Positions 8,288-16,873 of a stretch of DNA of 48,861 nucleotides are shown here, piece by piece. Source of the stretch: Polaromonas sp. (lineage in GTDB: Bacteria; Pseudomonadota; Gammaproteobacteria; Burkholderiales; Burkholderiaceae_C); assembly GCF_012927485.1 (NCBI RefSeq), contig NZ_JABBPC010000025.1, forward strand, positions 1 through 48,861. Reading direction: 5' to 3'. Every line of letters begins with the position of its first letter. Positions within the stretch are counted from its first letter, which is position 1. Position numbers and translations under genes: made by a program. Under the pieces are notes generated by a model that saw only the letters and a list, made by a program, of their open reading frames with translations, was not told the origin of the DNA and did no database searches.

Positions 8288-9072
8288 TGGGGCTTCCTTT
8301 TGTCTATGAAGGCTTGTACGCCTTCCTGGGCGATTGCGTGGATCATGTTGCATGCCATGGTTTGGCCTGCAAGCTGGTAAGCGGCTTCTACGCTGGTTTC
8401 GCGTTGTTTATAAAAGAGCGCTTTCCCCATGGCAACTGCCTCGCGCGGCTTGGACAACAACGCTTCAAGAAGTTTTTCGACTTCGGCGTCAAGCGCCTCA
8501 ACCGGCACCACGCGGTTGACCAGACCGCGCACGCGGGCCTCATCGGCCGTAATGAACTCACCCGTCAGCAACATTTCCATCGCCTGCTTGGCCGGGATGT
8601 TGCGGACCAGCGGCACACTGGGTGTGGCGCAAAAAAGGCCCACGTCAATGCCATTGACCCCAAAGCTGGCATGGCTCGCGGCCACCGCCAAATCACATTG
8701 CGCCACCAACTGGCACCCCGCTGCGGTTGCCAGGCCCTGAACCTTGGCAATCACGGGCACTGGCAAATTCTGGAGGCTGAGCATCATGCGCGTGCATTGG
8801 GCAAACAGCTTTTGATAATAAGCAAGTTCAGGCCGTGCGCGCATGTCCTTGAGGTTGTGGCCAGCGCAAAATGCCTTGCCTTGCGCCGACACCACCACTG
8901 CCCGGGCGGAACGGTCAATCGCAATGGTATCGAGCGCAGTTTGAAGGGCTGCCAACACCTCTTCACTGAGCGCGTTAAAGGTGCTCGCCCGGTTCAGGAC
9001 GAGGCTATGAACCCCTCGCTCGTCCTGCGTGTGCAGCACCGGAGGCGACAGATCAGCGGAAGCAGCGGTCAT
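8266..9072 (-). CDS. Enoyl-CoA hydratase/isomerase family protein, ECHDC3-like, catalytic Glu residues absent
   Basis: A 268-residue crotonase-fold protein. The CoA-binding and oxyanion-hole parts are present (AFCAGHNLKDM near residues 68-77; ATAAGCQLVAQCDLAVA). The two glutamates that catalyse water addition in classical enoyl-CoA hydratases (rat E144 and E164) correspond to Gln121 and Gly141 here, so ordinary hydratase activity is unlikely. The segment AAGCQLVAQCD..GLFCATPSVPLVR closely resembles the ECHDC3 type, whose reaction is poorly defined. It lies 8 bp after the deacetylase-family gene and overlaps the channel gene downstream, all on one strand. A role in acyl-CoA metabolism is suggested by the etfBA/acyl-CoA dehydrogenase neighbourhood but is not shown by the sequence. 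Confidence 0.9.
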   Translation of the reverse strand: MTAASADLSPPVLHTQDERGVHSLVLNRASTFNALSEEVLAALQTALDTIAIDRSARAVVVSAQGKAFCAGHNLKDMRARPELAYYQKLFAQCTRMMLSLQNLPVPVIAKVQGLATAAGCQLVAQCDLAVAASHASFGVNGIDVGLFCATPSVPLVRNIPAKQAMEMLLTGEFITADEARVRGLVNRVVPVEALDAEVEKLLEALLSKPREAVAMGKALFYKQRETSVEAAYQLAGQTMACNMIHAIAQEGVQAFIDKRKPQWPVAGS

Positions 9073-9080
9073 GAAAATTC

Positions 9081-10034
9081 CTATAAATCAGCCAGCACCC
9101 GGATGTGCGCCTCCACGCTGCGCGCCAACGCGCTAAGGTTGTAGCCACCTTCGAGCGACGACACGATCCGGCCCTTGGAATGGCGCTTGGCCACATCCTT
9201 GATGCGCTGCGTAATCCAGGCGTAGTCCTGCTCGACCAGGCCCATTTGACCCATGTCATCTTCACGGTGCGCATCGAATCCAGCACTGATAAAAATCATT
9301 TCGGGCTTGAACTCTTCCAGGCGCGGAATCCACATCATCTCGATCAGCTCGCGCACATCCATCCCTTTTGTGTAAGCAGGTACGGGAAGGTTGACCATAT
9401 TGCTGGCGTGCCCCTCAAAGCCGCTGTAGGGAAAGAACGGGTGCTGGAAAAAACTTACCATCAGCACCCGGTCATCCCCGCTGAGAATGTTTTCGGTTCC
9501 GTTGCCGTGGTGCACGTCGAAGTCAACAATGGCGACGCGCTTGAGGCCGTGGCGCTCCAGCGCGTATTTGGCCGCAATGGCGATGTTGTTGAAAAAACAA
9601 AATCCCATGGCCTTGTTGCGTTCCGCATGATGCCCCGGCGGGCGCACGGCGCAAAACGCGTTCTCCATTTCCCCCGCCAACACGCTGTCGGTGGCGGCAA
9701 TGACGGCGCCTGCCGCACGCAGCGCCGCATTCCAGGTGTGGACGTTGAGTGAGGTGTCAGGGTCAATCTGAGCGTAGGCAGGGCCGCCCGCCGTGATGTC
9801 ATCCGCCAGTTGATCGCACAAACCTCGAATCGCCGCCACCAGCATGCGGTCGTGCGCGAGTTCGATATCTCCGAGCGGGGCCTGCGGGGCCTCGCGCCGG
9901 ACCAATGCGTCCCCCACGCCGGTGATCAGCAACCGGTCTTCAATCGCATCCAGTCGCTCGGGGCACTCCGGGTGCCCTGCGCCCATTTCATGCTTCCAGC
10001 AGTCTCTGTGAGTGAAATAACCAGTCGCGTTCAT
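9081..10034 (-). CDS. Histone deacetylase superfamily amidohydrolase
   Basis: A 317-residue zinc hydrolase of the HDAC/AcuC/acetylpolyamine amidohydrolase superfamily, likely removing acyl groups from lysines or polyamines in the cytoplasm. Motifs in order: GAGHPECPERL at the N-terminus; AVRPPGHHAERNKAMGFCFFNN, with the tandem catalytic His; IVDFDVHHGNGTENI, with Asp and His zinc ligands; FISAGFDAHREDD, with the third ligand; and SLEGGYNLSALA near the end. The likely start is the ATG at 10034, directly before the conserved N-terminus. A further in-frame ATG at 10067 would overlap the divergent moxR-type start codon. Neither has a clear Shine-Dalgarno sequence. The natural substrate is unknown. 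Confidence 0.92.
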   Translation of the reverse strand: MNATGYFTHRDCWKHEMGAGHPECPERLDAIEDRLLITGVGDALVRREAPQAPLGDIELAHDRMLVAAIRGLCDQLADDITAGGPAYAQIDPDTSLNVHTWNAALRAAGAVIAATDSVLAGEMENAFCAVRPPGHHAERNKAMGFCFFNNIAIAAKYALERHGLKRVAIVDFDVHHGNGTENILSGDDRVLMVSFFQHPFFPYSGFEGHASNMVNLPVPAYTKGMDVRELIEMMWIPRLEEFKPEMIFISAGFDAHREDDMGQMGLVEQDYAWITQRIKDVAKRHSKGRIVSSLEGGYNLSALARSVEAHIRVLADL

Positions 10035-10065
10035 AACGGAAAACTTTTGCGGTAAGGTTGACGAC

Positions 10066-10986
10066 ATGCACGTTAAAGAAAAACTTCAAGCGCTCCTGAA
10101 TCAGCTTAACACGGTCATTGTCGGAAAGCCGTCACAAGTCAGCGACTGCGTAGCGTGCTTGCTCGCAGGGGGGCACCTCCTTATTGAGGATGTTCCGGGG
10201 GTAGGTAAAACCACATTGGCTCACGCGCTGTCGCGCTCTTTTGGACTTCAGTTTTCGCGGGTGCAATTCACTGCCGATTTGATGCCCAGCGATTTGTCGG
10301 GTGTCTCGATGTACGAGCGCGAAAAGGAAAGTTTTGTATTTCACCCTGGACCGGTGTTTGCCCAGGTGCTGCTGGCTGATGAAATCAACCGCGCCAGCCC
10401 CAAAACCCAAAGTGCCCTGCTGGAGGCGATGGAAGAAAAGCAGGTCACGATCGACGGCGAAACCCGCCCGCTACCGGTTCCCTTTTTTGTGATTGCCACG
10501 CAAAACCCGCACGACCAGCTCGGCACCTACGCCTTGCCGGAATCCCAGTTGGACCGTTTCCACATGCGGATTTCGCTGGGTTACCCGGATCGCGACGCCG
10601 AGAGAAAACTGCTCAACGGCATTGACCGCCACGAGATGGTCGACAACTTGCGCGCCGTGCTGACGCCGCTCGACCTTTTAGAGCTGCAGCAGCGGGTTCA
10701 ACAAATTCATGCCGCTGAGCCGCTGCTGAACTATCTACAGGATTTGATTGCCGCGACCCGCTCTGGGCGCTGGTTCTTCCAGGGCCTGAGTCCGCGTGCA
10801 GGCATCGCCATCATGCGCGCTGCCAAGGCGCAGGCTTTCATGAGCGGCCGGGACTATGTCGCGCCCGACGACGTTGCCGCGGTGCTGCCGCAAACGGCAG
10901 CACATCGCCTCACGCCTGTCAGCAATGCCGGCCGGGGTTCGGTGGAGCAGGTGCGCGCCATGCTTGACGCCGTCGCGCTTCCCTGA
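10066..10986 (+). CDS. MoxR-family AAA+ ATPase
   Basis: A 306-residue cytoplasmic AAA+ ATPase of the MoxR group, thought to act as a chaperone for maturation of protein complexes. Walker A is EDVPGVGKTT (residues 41-50), Walker B is LLADEINRA (D105, E106), followed by sensor 1 (FFVIATQNPHDQLGTYALPE) and the arginine-finger region QLDRFHMRI. The C-terminal lid domain includes FFQGLSPRAGIAIMRAAKAQA. The ATG is preceded by AAGG with an 8-nt gap. It heads a plus-strand cluster with a DUF58 protein and a TgpA-type transglutaminase, the standard MoxR neighbourhood. The gene is divergent from the deacetylase-family gene. Confidence 0.95.
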   Translation: MHVKEKLQALLNQLNTVIVGKPSQVSDCVACLLAGGHLLIEDVPGVGKTTLAHALSRSFGLQFSRVQFTADLMPSDLSGVSMYEREKESFVFHPGPVFAQVLLADEINRASPKTQSALLEAMEEKQVTIDGETRPLPVPFFVIATQNPHDQLGTYALPESQLDRFHMRISLGYPDRDAERKLLNGIDRHEMVDNLRAVLTPLDLLELQQRVQQIHAAEPLLNYLQDLIAATRSGRWFFQGLSPRAGIAIMRAAKAQAFMSGRDYVAPDDVAAVLPQTAAHRLTPVSNAGRGSVEQVRAMLDAVALP

Positions 10987-11007
10987 GCGCTCGGACCACA
11001 GCTTGTC

Positions 11008-12048
11008 ATGACCGCTTTCGCGTTCATTCCTAACCCGGTGGCCTTCATCAGGGCTCGCATGCAGGCCTGGTGGCTTGCCAAATCACCGTTCACCGATTTC
11101 GTCACGCTGACCCAGCGAAATGTTTACATACTGCCGACACGCCCGGGGCTGATGCTGGCCCTTACGCTGCTGGTGCTGCTGATCGCGTCCATCAATTACC
11201 AGCTCAACCTGGGCTACCTGCTGACGTTTTTGCTGGCGGGCGCCGCCTTGGTGGGGATGCACGTCAGCCACGGTACCCTGCGTGGGCTGGCTCTGAATTT
11301 AGAAGCACCGCCGCCACACTACGCAGGTGCAGCAGCTGTTTTTGATGTAAAGCTTACGAATACCCGACGCTCGGCGCGCCACGGCATCGGCCTGAGTGTT
11401 CTCAGTCACCAAGCGGGAGATACTGAAGAAAACAAGCACCGCCACTGGGCGTGGACCGACGTACCGGCGCAGGGCAGCAGCGTGGTACAGGTCGCGTTCA
11501 CACCAGCGCGACGCGGGCTGCACCGCTTACCAACGTTGACTGCCGAAACCCGTTTTCCGCTCGGCACTTTCCGGGTCTGGACCGTCTGGCGACCTGCTGC
11601 TCAGGTGGTGATCTATCCAACTCCGGAAATCAATCCGCCGCCACTGCCGCCCGCCGAACCCCGTTCCGGCGGCGCTGCGGCTGCGGCGCGACCGCAGAAC
11701 AGCGGTGAATTTGACGGTATCAGGGCATACCGGCGCGGCGATCCCATGAAGCGGGTGGTCTGGAAAAAGGCTGTGAATGCGCTGAATGCCAGCGGCCCGA
11801 GGGGTGGCCAGGACAGTGGGCTGGTGGTGCGTGACAGCCAGCAAGCCCAGCGCTATGAACTTTGGTTGGACCTCACGCAGGCAGGTCCGCTGGCAGCGGA
11901 GCAAAAGCTCTCCCGGCTCTGCGCCTGGATTCTTCAGGCCGATCGACTGGGGCTGGACTATGGCTTGCGCCTAGCGGCACTGGAAATCACACCGGACAGC
12001 GGCGAGACGCATAAGCGGCACTGCCTGGAGGCACTGGCCCTGTGCTGA
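11008..12048 (+). CDS. DUF58 domain protein (MoxR-associated)
   Basis: A 346-residue membrane-anchored protein. Two adjacent hydrophobic helices (about residues 46-64 and 69-86) precede a cytoplasmic or periplasmic region ending in the DUF58 domain, recognised by GEFDGIRAYRRGD, then KRVVWKKAVN. Proteins of this family almost always sit after a moxR gene and before a transglutaminase-like gene, exactly as here, and are presumed substrates or partners of the ATPase. The gene starts 21 bp after the moxR stop and overlaps tgpA by 7 bp, so the three are very likely one translationally coupled operon. The biochemical function is not established for the family. Confidence 0.9.
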   Translation: MTAFAFIPNPVAFIRARMQAWWLAKSPFTDFVTLTQRNVYILPTRPGLMLALTLLVLLIASINYQLNLGYLLTFLLAGAALVGMHVSHGTLRGLALNLEAPPPHYAGAAAVFDVKLTNTRRSARHGIGLSVLSHQAGDTEENKHRHWAWTDVPAQGSSVVQVAFTPARRGLHRLPTLTAETRFPLGTFRVWTVWRPAAQVVIYPTPEINPPPLPPAEPRSGGAAAAARPQNSGEFDGIRAYRRGDPMKRVVWKKAVNALNASGPRGGQDSGLVVRDSQQAQRYELWLDLTQAGPLAAEQKLSRLCAWILQADRLGLDYGLRLAALEITPDSGETHKRHCLEALALC

Positions 12049-14075
12049 CAACGACGCACCTCAATTTTTCGAGGCTTCGCCATCTGCCACGCGACAGTCG
12101 GGACACGCTGTTTTTGTTAGGTGTGATTGCCTGGGTGCTTTTGCCGCAAGTGAATCACCTGCCGCTGTGGTGCAGCGCGCTGGCAGGGGTCGTCTTGCTC
12201 TGGCGCGGCTGGCTCGCCGTGGTGACCGGTCCGCTGCCTGGAAAATTATGGTTGTTGACCTTGCTGGGCGTTACTCTTGTCGCAACATTTTTGACGCACG
12301 GCACCTTACTGGGGCGAGACGCCGGCGTGACTTTGCTGGTAGTGCTGCTGACACTTAAAACAATGGAACTGCGCGCCAAGCGCGACGCTTTCGTAGTTTT
12401 TTTCCTCAGCTTTTTTTGCATGCTGAGCAGTTTTTTCTACTCACAGTCTTTATTGACAGCGTTCAGCATGCTGTTGGGGTTAATCGGACTGCTGACCGTT
12501 TTGGTCAATGCACACCTGCCGGTCGGCAAACCACCCTTGCTGCTCGCTGCCAAAACCGCCGGCTGGATGACCCTCCTGGGCGCACCCATCATGCTTGTGC
12601 TTTTTTTGCTGTTCCCCAGATTGGCCCCTTTGTGGGGGGTGCCCAGCGATGCCATGACTGGACGCAGCGGCCTGAGCGACAGTATGCGGGTCGGCACCAT
12701 TGCCCGTCTGGCATTGGACGACAGTGTGGCCATGCGAATCAAGTTCGCGGGCAGGCCCCCCCCTCAACAAAGCCTGTATTTCCGCGGGCCGGTACTGTCA
12801 GCCTTTGATGGTCGTCAGTGGCAGCCCGCGCCTGCCAGCCTGCCTTCTCGCTATTTGCTGCCGGCCAACCTGCAAGTCTCTGGCTCCCCGATCGACTACG
12901 AAGTCACGTTGGAGCCGACCAGCCGTCCCTGGCTTTTTGTGCTGGAAGCGGCGATCCATAGCCCGGAATTAGCCGGTTACCGCAGCGTCATGGAAAACGA
13001 CCTTCAATGGCTCACCAGTCGCCCCGTCAGCGACCTCGTGCGCTACAAGGCCCAGAGCTTCCCGGCGTTCACGCATGGGCCGCTGCAGCCTGTGGCCGGT
13101 CTACAGCAGTTTACAGATCTGCCGCCGGGTTTTAACCCGCGCACGCTGGCACTGGCTGGCGAGTTACGGCGCGACCCGCGTTACGTCAATGCGAGTGCAC
13201 GCGTGCTGGTGCAAGTGGCGCTCGACCGCCTGCGCAGCGGTGGCTACACCTACACGCTTGAGCCCGGCGTGTATGGCCGGAACACAGCCGACGAATTCTG
13301 GTTCGATCGGAAGGAAGGCTTTTGTGAGCACATCGCCTCGGCTTTTGTGATTCTGATGCGCGCAATGGACATCCCCGCCCGAATCGTCACCGGCTATCAG
13401 GGCGGCGAGCTCAATGGTGTCGATGGATTTTGGGTCGTCCGACAAAGCGATGCGCACGCCTGGGCAGAGGTCTGGCAGGCCGGCGTGGGCTGGATGCGCG
13501 TGGACCCGACGGCTGCCGTAGCACCCGGACGCACCGGCTCATTTCAGCGGCTGGTCGCACCTCAAAGCGTCGTTGCGCAGGCCTTGGGTAACTTCAGCCC
13601 CACCTTGACAACCCAACTTCGCGCCACTTGGGAAGCCATGAACAACGGCTGGAATCAGTGGGTGCTTAACTACACCCAGGGCAAGCAACTGAACCTATTG
13701 AAAGACATCGGTTTTGATTCCCCAAGCTGGGAGGATTTAAGCTACGTCCTGATAGGCATCATCGTCAGCGCGAGCTTGGCTGGCGCGGCCTGGACGCTTT
13801 GGGAGCGTGCCCAGCACGACCCCTGGTTGCGCCTGCTAGCGCGAGCGCGCAAGCGGCTGACCAAGGCCGGGTTTGAAAGTACAGCCGCCACTTCCCCACG
13901 CCAGTTGGCCCTGCAGGTGCTGGCACTGCAGGGGAGTCAGGGGCAGGCACTGCATGACTGGCTCATGGCGCTGGAATTAGAGCGTTACGCCGCCACGGTC
14001 GCCGGCGCAGCGAGCCGGTTACAGCAGCTCAATAAACTAAAACACCAATTCAACCGACTTGCATGGCCTGCTTAA
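12042..14075 (+). CDS. tgpA: Membrane transglutaminase-like protein TgpA
   Basis: A 677-residue inner-membrane protein. An N-terminal multi-helix block (about six helices in residues 20-200, DUF3488 type) is followed by a periplasmic transglutaminase-like domain, one further helix (about residues 565-590) and a C-terminal tail resembling DUF4129. The catalytic triad is visible: Cys428 in KEGFCEHIASAF, His472 in SDAHAWAEVW and Asp488 in RVDPTA. This matches Pseudomonas TgpA, which is essential in that organism and is thought to crosslink or process envelope proteins. It overlaps the DUF58 gene by 7 bp and is 30 bp before mltB. Function beyond the catalytic fold is inferred. Confidence 0.93.
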   Translation: MLTTTHLNFSRLRHLPRDSRDTLFLLGVIAWVLLPQVNHLPLWCSALAGVVLLWRGWLAVVTGPLPGKLWLLTLLGVTLVATFLTHGTLLGRDAGVTLLVVLLTLKTMELRAKRDAFVVFFLSFFCMLSSFFYSQSLLTAFSMLLGLIGLLTVLVNAHLPVGKPPLLLAAKTAGWMTLLGAPIMLVLFLLFPRLAPLWGVPSDAMTGRSGLSDSMRVGTIARLALDDSVAMRIKFAGRPPPQQSLYFRGPVLSAFDGRQWQPAPASLPSRYLLPANLQVSGSPIDYEVTLEPTSRPWLFVLEAAIHSPELAGYRSVMENDLQWLTSRPVSDLVRYKAQSFPAFTHGPLQPVAGLQQFTDLPPGFNPRTLALAGELRRDPRYVNASARVLVQVALDRLRSGGYTYTLEPGVYGRNTADEFWFDRKEGFCEHIASAFVILMRAMDIPARIVTGYQGGELNGVDGFWVVRQSDAHAWAEVWQAGVGWMRVDPTAAVAPGRTGSFQRLVAPQSVVAQALGNFSPTLTTQLRATWEAMNNGWNQWVLNYTQGKQLNLLKDIGFDSPSWEDLSYVLIGIIVSASLAGAAWTLWERAQHDPWLRLLARARKRLTKAGFESTAATSPRQLALQVLALQGSQGQALHDWLMALELERYAATVAGAASRLQQLNKLKHQFNRLAWPA

Positions 14076-14105
14076 AATTGAAGCCAGCCGATCTACTTTC
14101 TTCGC

Positions 14106-15206
14106 ATGACACTTCCAACCCTTCCTCCTCCTCATCGTCTTCTATTCACTATTTTTTTTATAGCTGCTGTTGCCGGTACGGCCCTCGTTAGCGAGGCAAA
14201 ACCGCTTAAAAGGCTGGTCTCTGCCACCGCTGATGAAGCTTTAGAAGACACGTTTTATTCAACCCGCCCCGAGGCCATGCAGTTTGCCGACGACCTGGCC
14301 AGCCGCCGCAACCTGGACCCAATCTGGGTTCGGGACGCGATCGGCCGGTCGCGCTATATTCCGACGGTTTCGCGGCTGATGCAGCCCGCCACCAAAACCT
14401 TTGTCAAAAACTGGCAGGTTTACCGCAGCCGCTTCGTTGAGCCCATCCGCATTGCGGCGGGCGTGCGCTTCTGGCAGGCCAATCGGCAGGCACTGGAGCG
14501 CGCAGAAAAAGAATACGGTGTGCCGCCTGAAATCATCGTCGGCATCATTGGCGTGGAAACTATTTACGGCCGCAATACCGGCAGCTTTCGCGTGATGGAC
14601 GCGCTGGCCACGCTGGCTTTTGATTTCCCGGACAACCACCCGCGCGCCAAGGAGCGCAGCGAGTATTTCAAAGGAGAAATCGAGCAGTTTCTGACCCTGC
14701 AAAGCCGCCGGGGCGCCGATCCTTTTGATGCCCTTGGCAGCTATGCTGGCGCCATGGGCATGCCGCAATTCATGCCTTCCAGCTGGATCAAATACGCGGT
14801 GGACTTCGACGGCGACGGCATCATCGATTTGTGGAACAGCCCGGCCGACGTGATAGGCTCCGTGGCCAATTATTTCAAGTCGTTCAACTGGCAGCCCGGC
14901 ATGCCCACCCATTACCCGGTGACTTTCGACGCGAGTCGTCTGGACATGGACGCCTTGATGGCGCCTGACATTTTGCCGACGTTCAGCGTCGCCAGTTTCA
15001 CGGCCAAAGGCGCGGTGCTTGAAGGGTCCGCGCTGCAACACGCCGGGCCGCTCGCATTGATCGAATTACTCAATGGCCCGGCTGCACCGACGTATGTGGC
15101 GGGCACCGAGAATTTTTACGCCATCACGCGCTACAACTGGAGCAGCTATTACGCGATGGCGGTGATTGAGTTGGGGCAGGAAGTGGCGGCGCGCGTCAGG
15201 GAGTAA
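14106..15206 (+). CDS. mltB: Membrane-bound lytic murein transglycosylase B
   Basis: A 366-residue exported peptidoglycan lyase that cleaves MurNAc-GlcNAc links to form 1,6-anhydro ends. A signal peptide occupies about residues 1-31 with no lipobox Cys, so it is soluble or periplasmic rather than lipid-anchored. The catalytic Glu is E151 in IIGVETIYGR. The substrate groove segment GSYAGAMGMPQFMPSSW and the EF-hand-like calcium loop DFDGDGIIDLWN, a Slt35/MltB hallmark, follow. No clear Shine-Dalgarno sequence precedes the ATG; the 30-bp distance to tgpA suggests cotranscription. The signal-peptide coding DNA contains a GCTAT/ATAGC-type repeat-like sequence (14148-14197). Confidence 0.94.
   Translation: MTLPTLPPPHRLLFTIFFIAAVAGTALVSEAKPLKRLVSATADEALEDTFYSTRPEAMQFADDLASRRNLDPIWVRDAIGRSRYIPTVSRLMQPATKTFVKNWQVYRSRFVEPIRIAAGVRFWQANRQALERAEKEYGVPPEIIVGIIGVETIYGRNTGSFRVMDALATLAFDFPDNHPRAKERSEYFKGEIEQFLTLQSRRGADPFDALGSYAGAMGMPQFMPSSWIKYAVDFDGDGIIDLWNSPADVIGSVANYFKSFNWQPGMPTHYPVTFDASRLDMDALMAPDILPTFSVASFTAKGAVLEGSALQHAGPLALIELLNGPAAPTYVAGTENFYAITRYNWSSYYAMAVIELGQEVAARVRE
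14148..14197 (+). repeat. Repeat-like sequence, copy 1 (inside mltB signal peptide)
   Basis: ACTAT, an all-T spacer, then ATAGC TGCTGTTGCC and, after about 18 bp, GTTAGCGAGGC. It resembles the other GCTAT-spacer-ATAGC elements in the window (18734, 24611, 41311) and uses an ATA codon, unusual in this GC-rich genome. It is the weakest of the four copies, since the T-rich part may simply encode a hydrophobic signal peptide. Confidence 0.3.
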
Positions 15207-15398
15207 ACCGCTCCTAAATGGCTCGCTCCAGAGCGGGCCGCAACACTGAACTCGTCCATGCGGTTACCAAAGTGCGTGGCCCATGGTAGGGAGTGCCTCC
15301 TTTGCAAGATAGTACCTCTCCCCATTAGCCTTCACCCAGAGCACATGTATTCTCCAAATCACATGACCTAGCAAAGTCAACGGATCGGAGGGAGGCAT

Positions 15399-16748
15399 AT
15401 GACGACATACATGTTTCTGAAACGCGCAGCATTCTCACTGGCGTTTCTTGCCATTTTTGGATATATCCCGGTCGTGAAAGCTAATCCGCTTTTTGCAAGA
15501 CAAACCGGTTTGAAATGCGCTTCCTGTCATACCATTTATCCAGAACTGACGCCGTTTGGCCGAAAATTCAAATTGGGTGGCTATACCCTTGGAGAGCGGC
15601 AGAAAATTCCGCTTGCGCTAATGGCTATCGTTTCAAGGAATTCGATTAATGACAACACGGATAAATCGACTGGCGAAAAAATTTACGGCAAAAACGGAGA
15701 TTTTGCCTTGGAAGCCATCAGTCTTTTTTCAGGTGGCAAATTTACTGATAATGCCGGTGGCTTTATTCAATGGACTTATAACAATATAAGCACTACGGAT
15801 AATCAACACTTTTATGGCCATAGCGCGCTCGATAACACGGACCTGCGCTTGGTAAAAACAATTGGGCCTGAAGAAAAGTCGATGCTTTTCGGCCTCACAT
15901 TGCACAACAATCCTACGGTTCAGGACGTTTTTAACACAACACCAGCCTGGAGTTATCCGTATTACAGTCCGAGTCTTGCAGCCCCCGGCCGAGGTACACA
16001 GACTTTTCTAGAGTCGGGCGCCCGTGTGGCCGGCGTTGGCATCTATTCCTATTTATTTGATTCGCTTTATCTGGAAGGTACCTCCTATCAAACTGCGAAG
16101 GGTGCTTTCTCGGTCTTGCGTGCCGGCACTCCAGAAAGTCAGAGGATTTCCCTTTCCGGATCCAATCCTTACTGGCGAATTGCGTATACATTTGGCGATG
16201 AAAATCAGAATCTAACACTTGGTCACTTCGGCGCGAATGTGGCGGTCGATGTGGCGGATGGGATCACCCCGGCGGATCGATTTCGTGACCGGGGATTCGA
16301 TGTCCAATACCAGTTTTTTAGTAAAGATAAACATCATATTGTCACTGCTCATGCTTCCGTGATTAAAGAAAAAACCGATTGGCGGTCCGGCTTTCCTAAC
16401 GGGATTAATGACAATCCAAGCTCTACGCTGCGTTCCACCCGAGCGAAGATAAGTTATCTTTATGATCGAACTTATGGAATTACCGCCGGCGGGTTCAAGG
16501 TCACAGGAGATGCTGATTTCGCCCGATTTGGATCGACTACGGGAAATCCAGATACTACCGGCTACATTCTTGAATTAAATTATTGGCCAACTTTCAACTT
16601 TCTTTGGGATCCTCAAATGAACGTACGATTCGGCCTCCAGTACACCGCCTATACCAAATTTAATGGCAGCGCATCAAATTATGATGCCACTTTACGAGAT
16701 GCCAAAAATAATAATACCCTTTACCTCTATGCCTGGTTTATGTTCTGA
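15399..16748 (+). CDS. Cyc2-like fused monohaem cytochrome c / outer-membrane porin
   Basis: A 449-residue exported protein. A signal peptide ends near VVKA (residue 28). Directly after it comes NPLFARQTGLKCASCHTIYP with a single CxxCH haem-c site (C40, C43, H44), then ELTPFGRKFKLGGYTLGE. The remaining ~380 residues alternate polar and aromatic residues as in a beta-barrel, and the protein ends in LYLYAWFMF with a terminal Phe, the usual outer-membrane barrel signal. This layout is that of Cyc2, the fused cytochrome-porin that takes electrons from Fe(II) at the cell surface in iron oxidisers. Similar proteins occur in bacteria not known to oxidise iron, so the donor is inferred. The ATG is preceded by GGAGGGAGG. 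Base composition is far more AT-rich than both flanks. The next gene encodes a HiPIP, a suitable periplasmic acceptor. Confidence 0.82.
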   Translation: MTTYMFLKRAAFSLAFLAIFGYIPVVKANPLFARQTGLKCASCHTIYPELTPFGRKFKLGGYTLGERQKIPLALMAIVSRNSINDNTDKSTGEKIYGKNGDFALEAISLFSGGKFTDNAGGFIQWTYNNISTTDNQHFYGHSALDNTDLRLVKTIGPEEKSMLFGLTLHNNPTVQDVFNTTPAWSYPYYSPSLAAPGRGTQTFLESGARVAGVGIYSYLFDSLYLEGTSYQTAKGAFSVLRAGTPESQRISLSGSNPYWRIAYTFGDENQNLTLGHFGANVAVDVADGITPADRFRDRGFDVQYQFFSKDKHHIVTAHASVIKEKTDWRSGFPNGINDNPSSTLRSTRAKISYLYDRTYGITAGGFKVTGDADFARFGSTTGNPDTTGYILELNYWPTFNFLWDPQMNVRFGLQYTAYTKFNGSASNYDATLRDAKNNNTLYLYAWFMF

Positions 16749-16873
16749 AATTTTGTCGTTGGTCTTTTAACCAATAAAGAAATAAGTACTGACTACCTCT
16801 CTGGGGTGAATTGAACCAATTTGCATTTTACCGTGTAGAAATCTTACCCACTCGAATTACAGGAAGCAGGAAC

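Noticed and set aside
8287..9144. 285-codon plus-strand open frame opposite the enoyl-CoA hydratase-like gene
   Set aside because: Antisense shadow; the minus-strand product has clear family motifs.
16811..16873. TTG-initiated N-terminal extension of the HiPIP gene
   Set aside because: The ATG at 16874 has a good Shine-Dalgarno sequence and gives a proper Tat signal; the extension would bury the twin-arginine motif.
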